A stretch of DNA of 64,000 nt, taken from assembly GCF_003991905.1 (NCBI RefSeq), contig NZ_RSCL01000003.1, forward strand, positions 27,082 through 91,081, read 5' to 3'. The first letter of the stretch is position 1. Each line of letters begins with the position of its first letter. The stretch is from Dulcicalothrix desertica PCC 7102. GTDB taxonomy: Bacteria; Cyanobacteriota; Cyanobacteriia; Cyanobacteriales; Nostocaceae. Below the pieces are notes generated by a model. The model did no database searches. It had not been told where the DNA came from and saw nothing but the letters and a program-made list of their open reading frames with translations. The translations under genes were made by a program, and so were the position numbers. This document shows, in pieces, positions 53,911 through 61,502 of this stretch.

Positions 53911-54330
53911 ATGGAACGTGGTCTCTTGTGGTTGCCTTTACTATTTGCATTCTTTTGGCTCGCTTGGCAAGGTTCAAGGGAATTTAAAAAAGTCCAAGCT
54001 TACGAGACTTGGGCATCCCAGTTTGACAAGGCAAAATATGATATATACGCAGTACTGGGTCAAAAAGACAGCAATATTACTTGGGGTAAACCGACTCCCA
54101 AGGGTTTAATCAACCTCGAAACTTTTTCACTTAAAGATGTGGTTAATATCCAGCTATTAGTCAATGGCAACAAAGTAGATATCGAGCAACCACCCCAACG
54201 TGGTCGTTCTATTGAACTAGAGTTTAATTTTTCTGAACCCACAAAATCAGTACGAGTACCTTTTACTGAAGTACCCCTTGCAGCAAAATGGTGTCAATAT
54301 CTACAAAAAGTTAAAAGTGCTGAGTGCTGA
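53911..54330 (+). CDS. Hypothetical single-pass membrane protein
   Basis: 139 residues. One N-terminal membrane helix (LLWLPLLFAFFWLAWQGS) then a beta-rich domain with LINLETFSLKDVVNIQLLVN and RSIELEFNFSEPTKSVRVPF. The final codons (KSAEC) come from the GTGCTGAGTGCTGA repeat, which also supplies the stop. Divergent from the subtilase; function unknown. Confidence 0.7.
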   Translation: MERGLLWLPLLFAFFWLAWQGSREFKKVQAYETWASQFDKAKYDIYAVLGQKDSNITWGKPTPKGLINLETFSLKDVVNIQLLVNGNKVDIEQPPQRGRSIELEFNFSEPTKSVRVPFTEVPLAAKWCQYLQKVKSAEC

Positions 54331-54420
54331 GTGCTGAGTGCTGAGTGCAAAATGTCATTCTGAGCGCAGCGAAGAATCTAGTAGTATTTATTTACCACAG
54401 AGACACAGAGGACATAGAGT
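54318..54420. repeat. GTGCTGA heptamer and CACAGAGACACAGAG repeats
   Basis: Four GTGCTGA-type heptamers, a GAGCGCAGCGAAGAATCTA block and a TACCACAGAGACACAGAG block. No gene in 54331-54741. Confidence 0.75.
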
Positions 54421-54741
54421 AGAGACACGTAATACCCGATAATTTATGACATTAAGGTAAATATTACTACTTGTTTTTTTGTTAATTAAGTGTTATTCGC
54501 AAAAAAAGCGCTTTTTTAGAAATTAATTTGCATAATTATTGCATTTTTTATACAAATTTAATACTCAATACATGTGCTTGTTTAAATTACTCAGGTTTGT
54601 TTATTATATCCCTCAGCAAAACATTATCTGCACACGCGCGCATGAGTAGGGCGCCGTTCAATTTGTATCGTTTACATAAACTATTACTACATTATCAACT
54701 TTTTTTACTAGGGGATAAAATTACTAGGGTCATTACTAGGG

Positions 54742-55240
54742 TTAGGCATTTATAGGGATAATAATTATAAATTCTGCACCTTGACCCGGTGCCGAAATGC
54801 ACTTTAAGCTTTCATTATGTCTTTCGGTAATTATTTGATAGCTGATTGATAATCCTATACCAGTACCTTTGCCAACAGGTTTGGTTGTATAAAAAGGGTC
54901 GAATAATCGATGTTTGACTTTTTATGGTATACCAGTACCATTATCTGCGATGGTTATAATAAGTTGATTTGATGTAGATAATTCTGTACGAATGCGGATA
55001 CAGGGAGTAAAAGATTGTAAATTTATATTTTTAATTTCCTCTTCAACTGCATCAATGGCATTTGCAATCAAATTCATAAAAACTTGGTTGAGTTGTCCTG
55101 CGTAACATTCTACTAAAGGTAAGTTACCGTATTCTTTGATAACAGTAATTTTTGGACGATTTTGTTTTGCTCTGAGCCAATGTTTTAGTATCATCAGGGT
55201 GCTATCGATACCCTCGTGGAGATTGGTGTAAAAATACATC
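54742..55240 (-). pseudogene. Fragment of a histidine kinase ATPase domain
   Basis: Reads FYTNLHEGIDSTLMILKHWL, N-box NQVFMNLIANAIDAVEEE and G1 ITIADNGTGIP, then an in-frame TAA at 54922-54924. It continues KVKHRLFDPFYTTKPVGKGT and G2 GTGIGLSISYQ to TAA at 54742-54744. The TAA stands where relatives have Glu (GIPEEV). The 5' sensor half is absent. A dead 3' remnant; no intact copy is in the window. Confidence 0.85.
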
Positions 55241-55342
55241 GAAATCAGAAAAAATAATTGACATATGTTTTGTAATAATATAAAAATTAACTTTTTTTTT
55301 ATAATGCCCATAAGTATCGAGATAATAACATTTGGATGAGAA

Positions 55343-55365
55343 AAGCAGGATGCCCGCTCCACAAG
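55343..55365. repeat. Stem-loop repeat copy
   Basis: AGCAGGATGCCCGCTCCACA with CAAG, a truncated member of the family. Confidence 0.5.
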
Positions 55366-55427
55366 AAATGTTGATTCTGTAAGAGTAAGATTAACTAATA
55401 TATAGTTATGATTTGAATTTATTAATT

Positions 55428-56249
55428 ATGGATGTAACAAAAGTATCTAGGGTGCCTGTTGCTTTGACTATTGCGGGTTCAGATAGTGGAGGTGGCGCCG
55501 GAATTCAAGCAGATTTACGGACTTTTGCGTTTCATTGTGTACATGGAACTAGTGCGGTGACTTGTATTACTGCTCAAAATACACTCGGTGTAACGCGAGT
55601 TGATGCAATGCCACCCGAAGCTGTGGTTGCCCAAATACAAGCTGTTGCTGAAGATATTGGTGTGCAAGCTGCGAAAACAGGAATGTTACTTAATAAGGAA
55701 ATAATTGGCGCCGTTGCCAAGCAAGTAGAATTGTTACAAATCGAAAATTTAGTTGTAGACCCAGTTATGGTGTCGCGGGCTGGGGCACAATTAATTGATG
55801 ATGAAGCTGTAAAAATACTTCGCGAAACTTTATTACCATTGGCAGTTTTGGTGACACCTAACCGTTATGAAGCTCAAATTCTAACCGGGATAGAAATTAA
55901 TTCACTATTGGAGATGAAATTAGCTGCTGAATATATCCACCAACATTTAGCTGTTAAAGCAGTATTAGTCAAAGGTGGTGGAATGACAGGGCTTGAACGT
56001 GGTACAGATGTATGGTTTGATGGAGAAACTTTGGAGATAATAACGACGCAGCAAGTTGATACAAAAAATACTCATGGTACAGGTTGCACATTAGCAGCAG
56101 CAATAACAGCGAACCTTGCCCGTGGCGAAAATCTATTTACCGCAGTCCAAAAAGCTAAAGATTACGTCACTGTAGCTTTAACATATGCGCTTGATATAGG
56201 TAAAGGGACAGGGCCAGTGGGACATTTCTATCCACTGTTACAAATATAG
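55428..56249 (+). CDS. thiD: Hydroxymethylpyrimidine/phosphomethylpyrimidine kinase
   Basis: 273 residues from ATG 55428; a TTG at 55413 is less likely. A ribokinase-fold enzyme making HMP-PP for thiamine synthesis. Motifs: LTIAGSDSGGGAGIQADL, AAKTGMLLNKEI, DPVMVSRAGAQLI, TPNRYEAQILTG and the anion hole/catalytic Asp region KNTHGTGCTLAAAITANLA. Single gene between repeat spacers. Confidence 0.97.
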   Translation: MDVTKVSRVPVALTIAGSDSGGGAGIQADLRTFAFHCVHGTSAVTCITAQNTLGVTRVDAMPPEAVVAQIQAVAEDIGVQAAKTGMLLNKEIIGAVAKQVELLQIENLVVDPVMVSRAGAQLIDDEAVKILRETLLPLAVLVTPNRYEAQILTGIEINSLLEMKLAAEYIHQHLAVKAVLVKGGGMTGLERGTDVWFDGETLEIITTQQVDTKNTHGTGCTLAAAITANLARGENLFTAVQKAKDYVTVALTYALDIGKGTGPVGHFYPLLQI

Positions 56250-56423
56250 TGTTAAAAAACCTTTGCTCATAGAGCAGTTTTCTATTATCATGCCGGCATA
56301 GCTTTAATAACTGCCTATTGGGTAGAGGCAGTTATTGTTGTATCTATCTAATCTTGATTGTGGCAATTTACACTTTGACTCAAATTCCGAAAAATATTTA
56401 AACGAACGAAAGAACGAACGAAC

Positions 56424-57029
56424 ATGCGAACTACTGTAAACTCCGTCCCTAATACTCAATACTCAAATAATCAAGGTTATCCACCATCGGTACCCTTGTC
56501 AGTGTATCGTGACTTAGCAGCAGAACTCCAAGCTGCACAGTCAGTAGTTGATACGCTTTCAGTTAAAAACCAGCATTTGAGCCAAGAAAATCAGCTTTTG
56601 CGGCAAGAAATAGCGAAAGCGGTTAATTCGGTAATGCAGTTACAGCAACTAATATCTACCCAATCTACAAACAGTTATAACCCACAAGTTTATCCAACTG
56701 ACAACGAAAGAAGCGTAAATCGGCAACCATCACCACAACCGCAACAAACTCCTAAATCACAACCACGCAAACAACGTGTTGCGGCGCCAAAAAAGATTAA
56801 AATCAACAGGGCGCCAAGTCCCGAACCAACTCCTGAATATTATCCAATGTCAGAACCTGTCTACATTGAAGAACAGGAAGTTCGCTATTACCCTTACAGC
56901 AATACGCAAAAAGCCGAAACGAACGGATGGATGCTGTTAGTAGCTATATTATTAATCGTTATTACAGCATTTGGCGCCGGATATTTGATTGTGCGCCCAT
57001 TGTTAGCAAATCATAACAACTCTCAATAG
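56424..57029 (+). CDS. Hypothetical C-terminally anchored coiled-coil protein
   Basis: 201 residues. A short coiled coil (about 30-75, AELQAAQSVVDTLSVKNQHL then ENQLLRQEIAKAV), a Pro/Gln-rich disordered middle (80-150) and a single C-terminal membrane helix (170-190, WMLLVAILLIVITAFGAG). It precedes glnB by 189 bp and reads in the same direction. The arrangement with P-II may be conserved, but I cannot assign a role. Confidence 0.7.
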   Translation: MRTTVNSVPNTQYSNNQGYPPSVPLSVYRDLAAELQAAQSVVDTLSVKNQHLSQENQLLRQEIAKAVNSVMQLQQLISTQSTNSYNPQVYPTDNERSVNRQPSPQPQQTPKSQPRKQRVAAPKKIKINRAPSPEPTPEYYPMSEPVYIEEQEVRYYPYSNTQKAETNGWMLLVAILLIVITAFGAGYLIVRPLLANHNNSQ

Positions 57030-57077
57030 AAGAGTTAAGAGTAAATTTTTGTTTACCAAATATTAAACATTATTTCT

Positions 57078-57122
57078 GTTACAAAAAATACAAAATAGTG
57101 TTAAATTAATCATGGTTAAAAT
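57078..57122 (+). promoter_or_regulatory. Candidate NtcA-activated promoter of glnB
   Basis: GTT-N8-TAC (57078-57091) is one base off the NtcA consensus GTA-N8-TAC. TAAAAT at 57117-57122 could be the -10, 25 bp downstream, slightly more than usual. glnB is an NtcA target in cyanobacteria, which makes the site plausible. Confidence 0.4.
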
Positions 57123-57188
57123 TAGAAATCTATATACTAAGGGATTAAAAGTGTCAGCTACTGATAGATGTTCTGATTAAATATATAA

Positions 57189-57557
<369 letters not shown>

Positions 57558-57585
57558 CGTAATGATGTAATTCATTACATCTCTA

Positions 57586-58161
57586 TTACATCTCTATATG
57601 TGGCAACTGTTGGAGTAAATTTGCAAAAGCTTTGCCGCGATGACTAACAGAGCGCTTCACTTCTGGTGTCATTTCAGCAAAAGTGGAATTTTGCTCCGGA
57701 ACATAAAAAACGGGGTCATAACCAAAACCCCCATTCCCACGCGGTGCATTAAGTATTTCACCGCGACAAACACCAAGAGCTTGCAGTGCAATCGTACCGT
57801 CAGGACGCGCGATTGCAGCTGCACAAACAAATTGCGCTCCCCTCTGATTATTATTTCCAAGTGTACGTAATAACCGAGCTATACGGTCAGCATCAGAACT
57901 ACCATAGCGCGCAGAGTATACACCTGGGGCGCCGTTCAAAGCATCAACTTCCAAACCAGAGTCATCAGCAATTGCCCAGTTATTTGTAGCGATTGCGACT
58001 TGTGAAGCTTTTAAACAAGCATTTTCAGCAAAAGTCTCGCCAGTTTCTTCTACATCTAATTCGGGTGGTTTAAGCGTTAATTCCCAACCAGAGTCAGCGA
58101 GGTAAGCTTGCATTTCGCGTAACTTACCAGGATTACCTGTAGCAACAACTAATAAAGTCAT
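57586..58161 (-). CDS. rdgB: Non-canonical purine NTP pyrophosphatase (RdgB/HAM1)
   Basis: 191 residues. Family motifs: LVVATGNPGKLREMQAYL at the start, AIADDSGLEVDALNG (catalytic Asp), GNGGFGYDPVFYVP and VKRSVSHRGKAFANLLQQL. It hydrolyses ITP, XTP and related nucleotides. Convergent with glnB, 28 bp apart. Confidence 0.97.
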   Translation of the reverse strand: MTLLVVATGNPGKLREMQAYLADSGWELTLKPPELDVEETGETFAENACLKASQVAIATNNWAIADDSGLEVDALNGAPGVYSARYGSSDADRIARLLRTLGNNNQRGAQFVCAAAIARPDGTIALQALGVCRGEILNAPRGNGGFGYDPVFYVPEQNSTFAEMTPEVKRSVSHRGKAFANLLQQLPHIEM

Positions 58162-58179
58162 TTGTTAAACAGTCCTTAC

Positions 58180-58395
58180 TTAGTTTTTTACTGTTGCGAA
58201 TGTAGCAGTTTTACTATCTAACGCCGTAAGAGCCTCTTGGATTAAATCAACCTCGCGCGCTTCAAATAACGTCTCACCGCACTGGTCACAAACCCATGCA
58301 GGAATTGCATTCCAGGTTAAATGGTAGCCATTTCTGTCAATGCTAAAAGGAGCGGTTCCACGTCGCATTTTTGATTTGCAGTATAAACATTCCAT
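58180..58395 (-). CDS. YgiT-type zinc-finger antitoxin
   Basis: 71 residues. Zinc ligands C3/C6 and C36/C39 (CLYC and CDQC) and the downstream WVCDQCGETLFEAREVDLIQ match the YgiT/MqsA-type N-terminal domain. The HTH half of full MqsA is missing, as usual in this small family. Partner toxins are DUF4258 proteins encoded just upstream; here only a truncated one remains (58413-58571), so the antitoxin may be an orphan. Confidence 0.88.
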   Translation of the reverse strand: MECLYCKSKMRRGTAPFSIDRNGYHLTWNAIPAWVCDQCGETLFEAREVDLIQEALTALDSKTATFATVKN

Positions 58396-58412
58396 TCTAC
58401 GAAAGTCTCCTT

Positions 58413-58571
58413 TTAAAATCTAATGACCATTGATTTGGGTCTGGGAGTCTCAATATCGGCAGTCGAAATCATTCGTTCGGGGCGTGACATTTGTCGAATC
58501 GTATGAGGCAGGAATAATAATCTCTTAGATGCTGCTTCTCTGACCTGCTCAAGGATATTATTAAAAGTCAC
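58413..58571 (-). pseudogene. Internally deleted DUF4258-type toxin gene
   Basis: 52 residues from GTG 58571 to TAA 58413, not listed by a simple ATG search. ILEQVREAASKRLLFLPHTI and RQMSRPERMISTADIE match the N-terminal half of DUF4258 toxins. The expected C-terminal core is gone and only ETPRPKSMVIRF remains. AAAGGAG between it and the antitoxin ATG (17 bp) shows the original operon order. It is probably inactive. Confidence 0.7.
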
Positions 58572-58689
58572 CTATATTAGTCACACCTGCCTATTTATTG
58601 GTTATTTGACTGCTAGCCATTCTATAGATAATATACAAAAATTTTATTAACATACTCGTTATTTTAATTTTTACTTTGCTCTCCGAATG

Positions 58690-58726
58690 AAAAACAGCCA
58701 CTCTGATTAGAAAGTAGCTGTTTTTT
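58690..58726 (-). terminator. Terminator downstream of the phosphohexomutase gene
   Basis: AAAAACAGC ... GCTGTTTTTT with an ACT/AGT inner pair. On the minus strand it follows the 58811 gene and ends in TTTTT. A CGGGCAAGGATGCCCG stem-loop repeat lies beside it at 58731-58758. Confidence 0.65.
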
Positions 58727-58810
58727 ATAAAGGCGGGCAAGGATGCCCGCTCCACAAGAATTAATATTTATCTCCCTTTCTCACAGGGTAAAATAATTAC
58801 TCTTAAATAT

Positions 58811-60247
58811 TTATGATGCCCATTGTTTTGCCCATGCTAAGGTGTCATGTACCTGTTCGAGGGTTGCAGCTTCGCAGTAAAGACGTAAAACAGGTTCAGT
58901 ACCGCTAAAACGAATCATCAACCAACGGTTATCAGCAAGACGATATTTATAACCATCGATAGTTTGACAACCAGTTACCGCAAGTCCGGCAATTTCCTTT
59001 AGAGGTTCTTTTTGAAGTTGTTCAAGTAACTTCGCGCGTACTTCCATACTTGCTAAAGGTAAATCAATGCGGTCGTATGCGGAGTTAAAGCCAGTTTTCT
59101 CTTGGAGATTACGATAATAATCACCTAAATCTAAACCTGACTCAACAATAGCTTCTAGAACATACAAAGCAGATAACAGTGCATCACGTTCTGGAATATG
59201 TGTACCATATCCGATACCACCAGATTCTTCACCACCAAGTAAAACAGGCGCCACGAGCATTCTATCAGCTATATATTTATAACCAACAGGAGTTTCAAAA
59301 ATTGAAAGATTGTGCAGTTTTGCAACTAGTGGTATTAAATCGGAACCGCTAACAGTTTTTACTATTTCACCAGTAAAACCACGTCGCTTAGTTAAATGGT
59401 CAATTAAAATTGGAATTAGTATTTGTGAACTAAGGAAATTAACTTCGCCGTCTACAGCAGCAATGCGGTCACAGTCACCATCAAAAACCAAAGCCACAGT
59501 TAAATTATTTGGGTTTTGTTCGCGGTGTGTTTTCATTACACCAAACAATTTTGACAGATATTTGGGTAAAGGTTCCGGCGCCCCACCTTCAAAAGTTGGG
59601 TCACTATCGCTATTAATTTCTTTAACATTATCGCCCAACAGCATTGCTAAACCACCAGCAGAGGCGCCATGCATAGCATCAGCAAACAAAGTTAGTTTAC
59701 TTTTATCGATTGCATCACGAAGCTTGGCTATATCAACTTTACTTTTTAAACCTTCGCAATAACTCAACCAAGGATTAAACTTTTCTATTTTGCCTGGTGT
59801 CTCAGCAGGGGGTAATGTTTCACCTAACAAAGCCTCTATTTCTTTCGTTACTTCTGGAGGTACAGACCCACCAAAAGCACTTTTAACTTTTAAACCTAAG
59901 TATTTACCCGGATTATGACTTGCTGTAATAACTAAGGCGCCTAAAGCATTTTCTTGTTTTGCAGCCCAACTAAAAGCAGGTGTCGGGGCAAAAGATTCGC
60001 TCAATAACACATCAAAACCAGCCGCAGAAACAATATTTGCGACAAAAAGCGCAAAATCTTCCGCCATAAACCGACGGTCATAACCAACAATAATTTTACG
60101 GTTCCCGACTTGCTGACCGTAAGTATCAAATAAAACTTTAGCGGCAACGGGGGCGACTAATGCGACACGCTCAAAAGTGAACTCATCGGCAATTATACCG
60201 CGCCAGCCATCCGTACCAAACTTGATTGACTTAGCTGCTACTGACAT
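58811..60247 (-). CDS. Phosphoglucomutase/phosphomannomutase family enzyme
   Basis: 478 residues. Active-site serine loop VITASHNPGKYLGLK, the metal loop DGDCDRIAAVDG (D-x-D-x-D-R), the sugar loop GGEESGGIGYG and the C-terminal phosphate loop RFSGTEPVLRLY are all present. It interconverts hexose 1- and 6-phosphates for glycogen or cell-wall and polysaccharide sugars. It belongs to the archaeal/cyanobacterial type, so the preference for glucose or mannose is not decided. Start ATG 60247. Confidence 0.94.
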   Translation of the reverse strand: MSVAAKSIKFGTDGWRGIIADEFTFERVALVAPVAAKVLFDTYGQQVGNRKIIVGYDRRFMAEDFALFVANIVSAAGFDVLLSESFAPTPAFSWAAKQENALGALVITASHNPGKYLGLKVKSAFGGSVPPEVTKEIEALLGETLPPAETPGKIEKFNPWLSYCEGLKSKVDIAKLRDAIDKSKLTLFADAMHGASAGGLAMLLGDNVKEINSDSDPTFEGGAPEPLPKYLSKLFGVMKTHREQNPNNLTVALVFDGDCDRIAAVDGEVNFLSSQILIPILIDHLTKRRGFTGEIVKTVSGSDLIPLVAKLHNLSIFETPVGYKYIADRMLVAPVLLGGEESGGIGYGTHIPERDALLSALYVLEAIVESGLDLGDYYRNLQEKTGFNSAYDRIDLPLASMEVRAKLLEQLQKEPLKEIAGLAVTGCQTIDGYKYRLADNRWLMIRFSGTEPVLRLYCEAATLEQVHDTLAWAKQWAS

Positions 60248-60638
60248 CGAGATATCCTAACTTTCCACCAGAGGATTCTAGCATTTACGTAAGTCACCCG
60301 GTAAAAAATGGCTTCGGTATAACAATTATTACATTAAGTCCATAATACTTGACACAATCATTACTAAAATTGTTTCTTAGTTATCTTGTGGAATGGGCAT
60401 CCTGCCCGTTCCATATTCTTGGTATTTTTGCACTAAAAGCTTTATATTACTTATGCCATAATTGAGGAACATACCATTAATCCAACAAATGAACAAGCGC
60501 AAGCCTGTTTGCGCCTTTGCCAATGGCTGTCTAGCTACTACAGACATTTTGATCTATTTCGTTGTTAAAGAAATAAAGTTGAATCATAATGAAAAAAGTT
60601 TGTTAAGTTCAAGTGAGTAAAATTCTAAAAGTAATACT
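60248..60638. other. Spacer with repeats and promoter of the PIN module
   Basis: Holds a CTTGTGGAATGGGCATCCTG stem-loop copy (60385-60412) and a GCGCAAGCCTGTTTGCGC hairpin near 60497-60514. A promoter for 60639 must lie at the right end; none is clear. Confidence 0.45.
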
Positions 60639-60974
60639 ATGACAACCAGCACATCATTCGGTGAAGGCAAAGAAAGCCAAATTCTTCACAATCTACAAGT
60701 AACTCATAAACAAGAAATTGAGAGAATTACACAAACGTTGATACAAATAACAAACTTATCAGAAGAAACTGTTAAACCTTACCTGAATGCAATGTTAAAT
60801 GAGCTTTTGAAGTCAAAACAGGCAGAGCTAAAGCGACCATTTAGCGAAACAGCAACTGCTGACGAATGGATAGCAGCATTTGATGAGTGGGTAAATAGTC
60901 ACCGGGGGTTTAACTTTCCAATGCTTTCCGATGAAGATATTAGTAGAGAAAGTATTTACGGAGAGCGAGGTTAA
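60639..60974 (+). CDS. Probable antitoxin of a PIN-domain toxin
   Basis: 111 residues. Helical N-terminal region (residues 15-60, HNLQVTHKQEIERITQTLIQ), then a conserved-looking acidic C-terminus with ATADEWIAAFDEWVNSHRGF and DEDISRESIYGERG. The last segment (LSDEDISRESIYGERG) is typical of VapB-type tails that enter the PIN active site. It ends 2 bp before the toxin start. No named DNA-binding fold was recognised. Confidence 0.8.
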   Translation: MTTSTSFGEGKESQILHNLQVTHKQEIERITQTLIQITNLSEETVKPYLNAMLNELLKSKQAELKRPFSETATADEWIAAFDEWVNSHRGFNFPMLSDEDISRESIYGERG

Positions 60975-60976
60975 GT

Positions 60977-61435
60977 GTGGCGTATCTTATTGATACAAAT
61001 ATATTGCTTCGTAGCGTTGACCCTAACCACCCAATGAATAATGATGCTACGAATGCCATAAACGAACTACGTCGTCGCGGAGAAAAGCTTCATATCGTGC
61101 CGCAAAATTTGATTGAATTTTGGGGAGTTTATACACGTCCTGCTCAGAGAAATGGTTTAGGACGCACTCCAGAAAAAGCAGAAGCAGAGATTAATCGATT
61201 AAAAGCATTGTTTACGCTGCTGCTAGATACTTCTGCTATTTACCAAGAATGGGAAAGGCTTGTTGTAACCTACTCTGTAAGAGGGGTTAATGTACATGAT
61301 GCTCGTCTTGTTGCTGCCATGCTTGTTCATGGGTTAACTCATATTCTTACATTCAATGTAGAAGACTTTAACCGTTACAGTACAGAAATATCTGTTGTAG
61401 AACCTACATTTGTAACGGCGCCTCAAGATAACTAG
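60977..61435 (+). CDS. vapC: PIN-domain (VapC-type) ribonuclease toxin
   Basis: 152 residues from GTG 60977. Conserved acidic residues: D6 in YLIDTNILLRS, the E in PQNLIEFWGVYTRP, D in NVHDARLVAAMLVHG and D in LTFNVEDFNRY. PIN toxins cleave RNA with Mg2+. Coupled to the antitoxin gene with a 2-bp gap. This is the intact member compared with the PIN fragment at 27902. Confidence 0.9.
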   Translation: MAYLIDTNILLRSVDPNHPMNNDATNAINELRRRGEKLHIVPQNLIEFWGVYTRPAQRNGLGRTPEKAEAEINRLKALFTLLLDTSAIYQEWERLVVTYSVRGVNVHDARLVAAMLVHGLTHILTFNVEDFNRYSTEISVVEPTFVTAPQDN

Positions 61436-61502
61436 AGAAACAAATTCTGTATCGGCGCCAGTTTGGTAAAAATGCTTCGACGTTGAAAATTTGATAGTGT
61501 TA

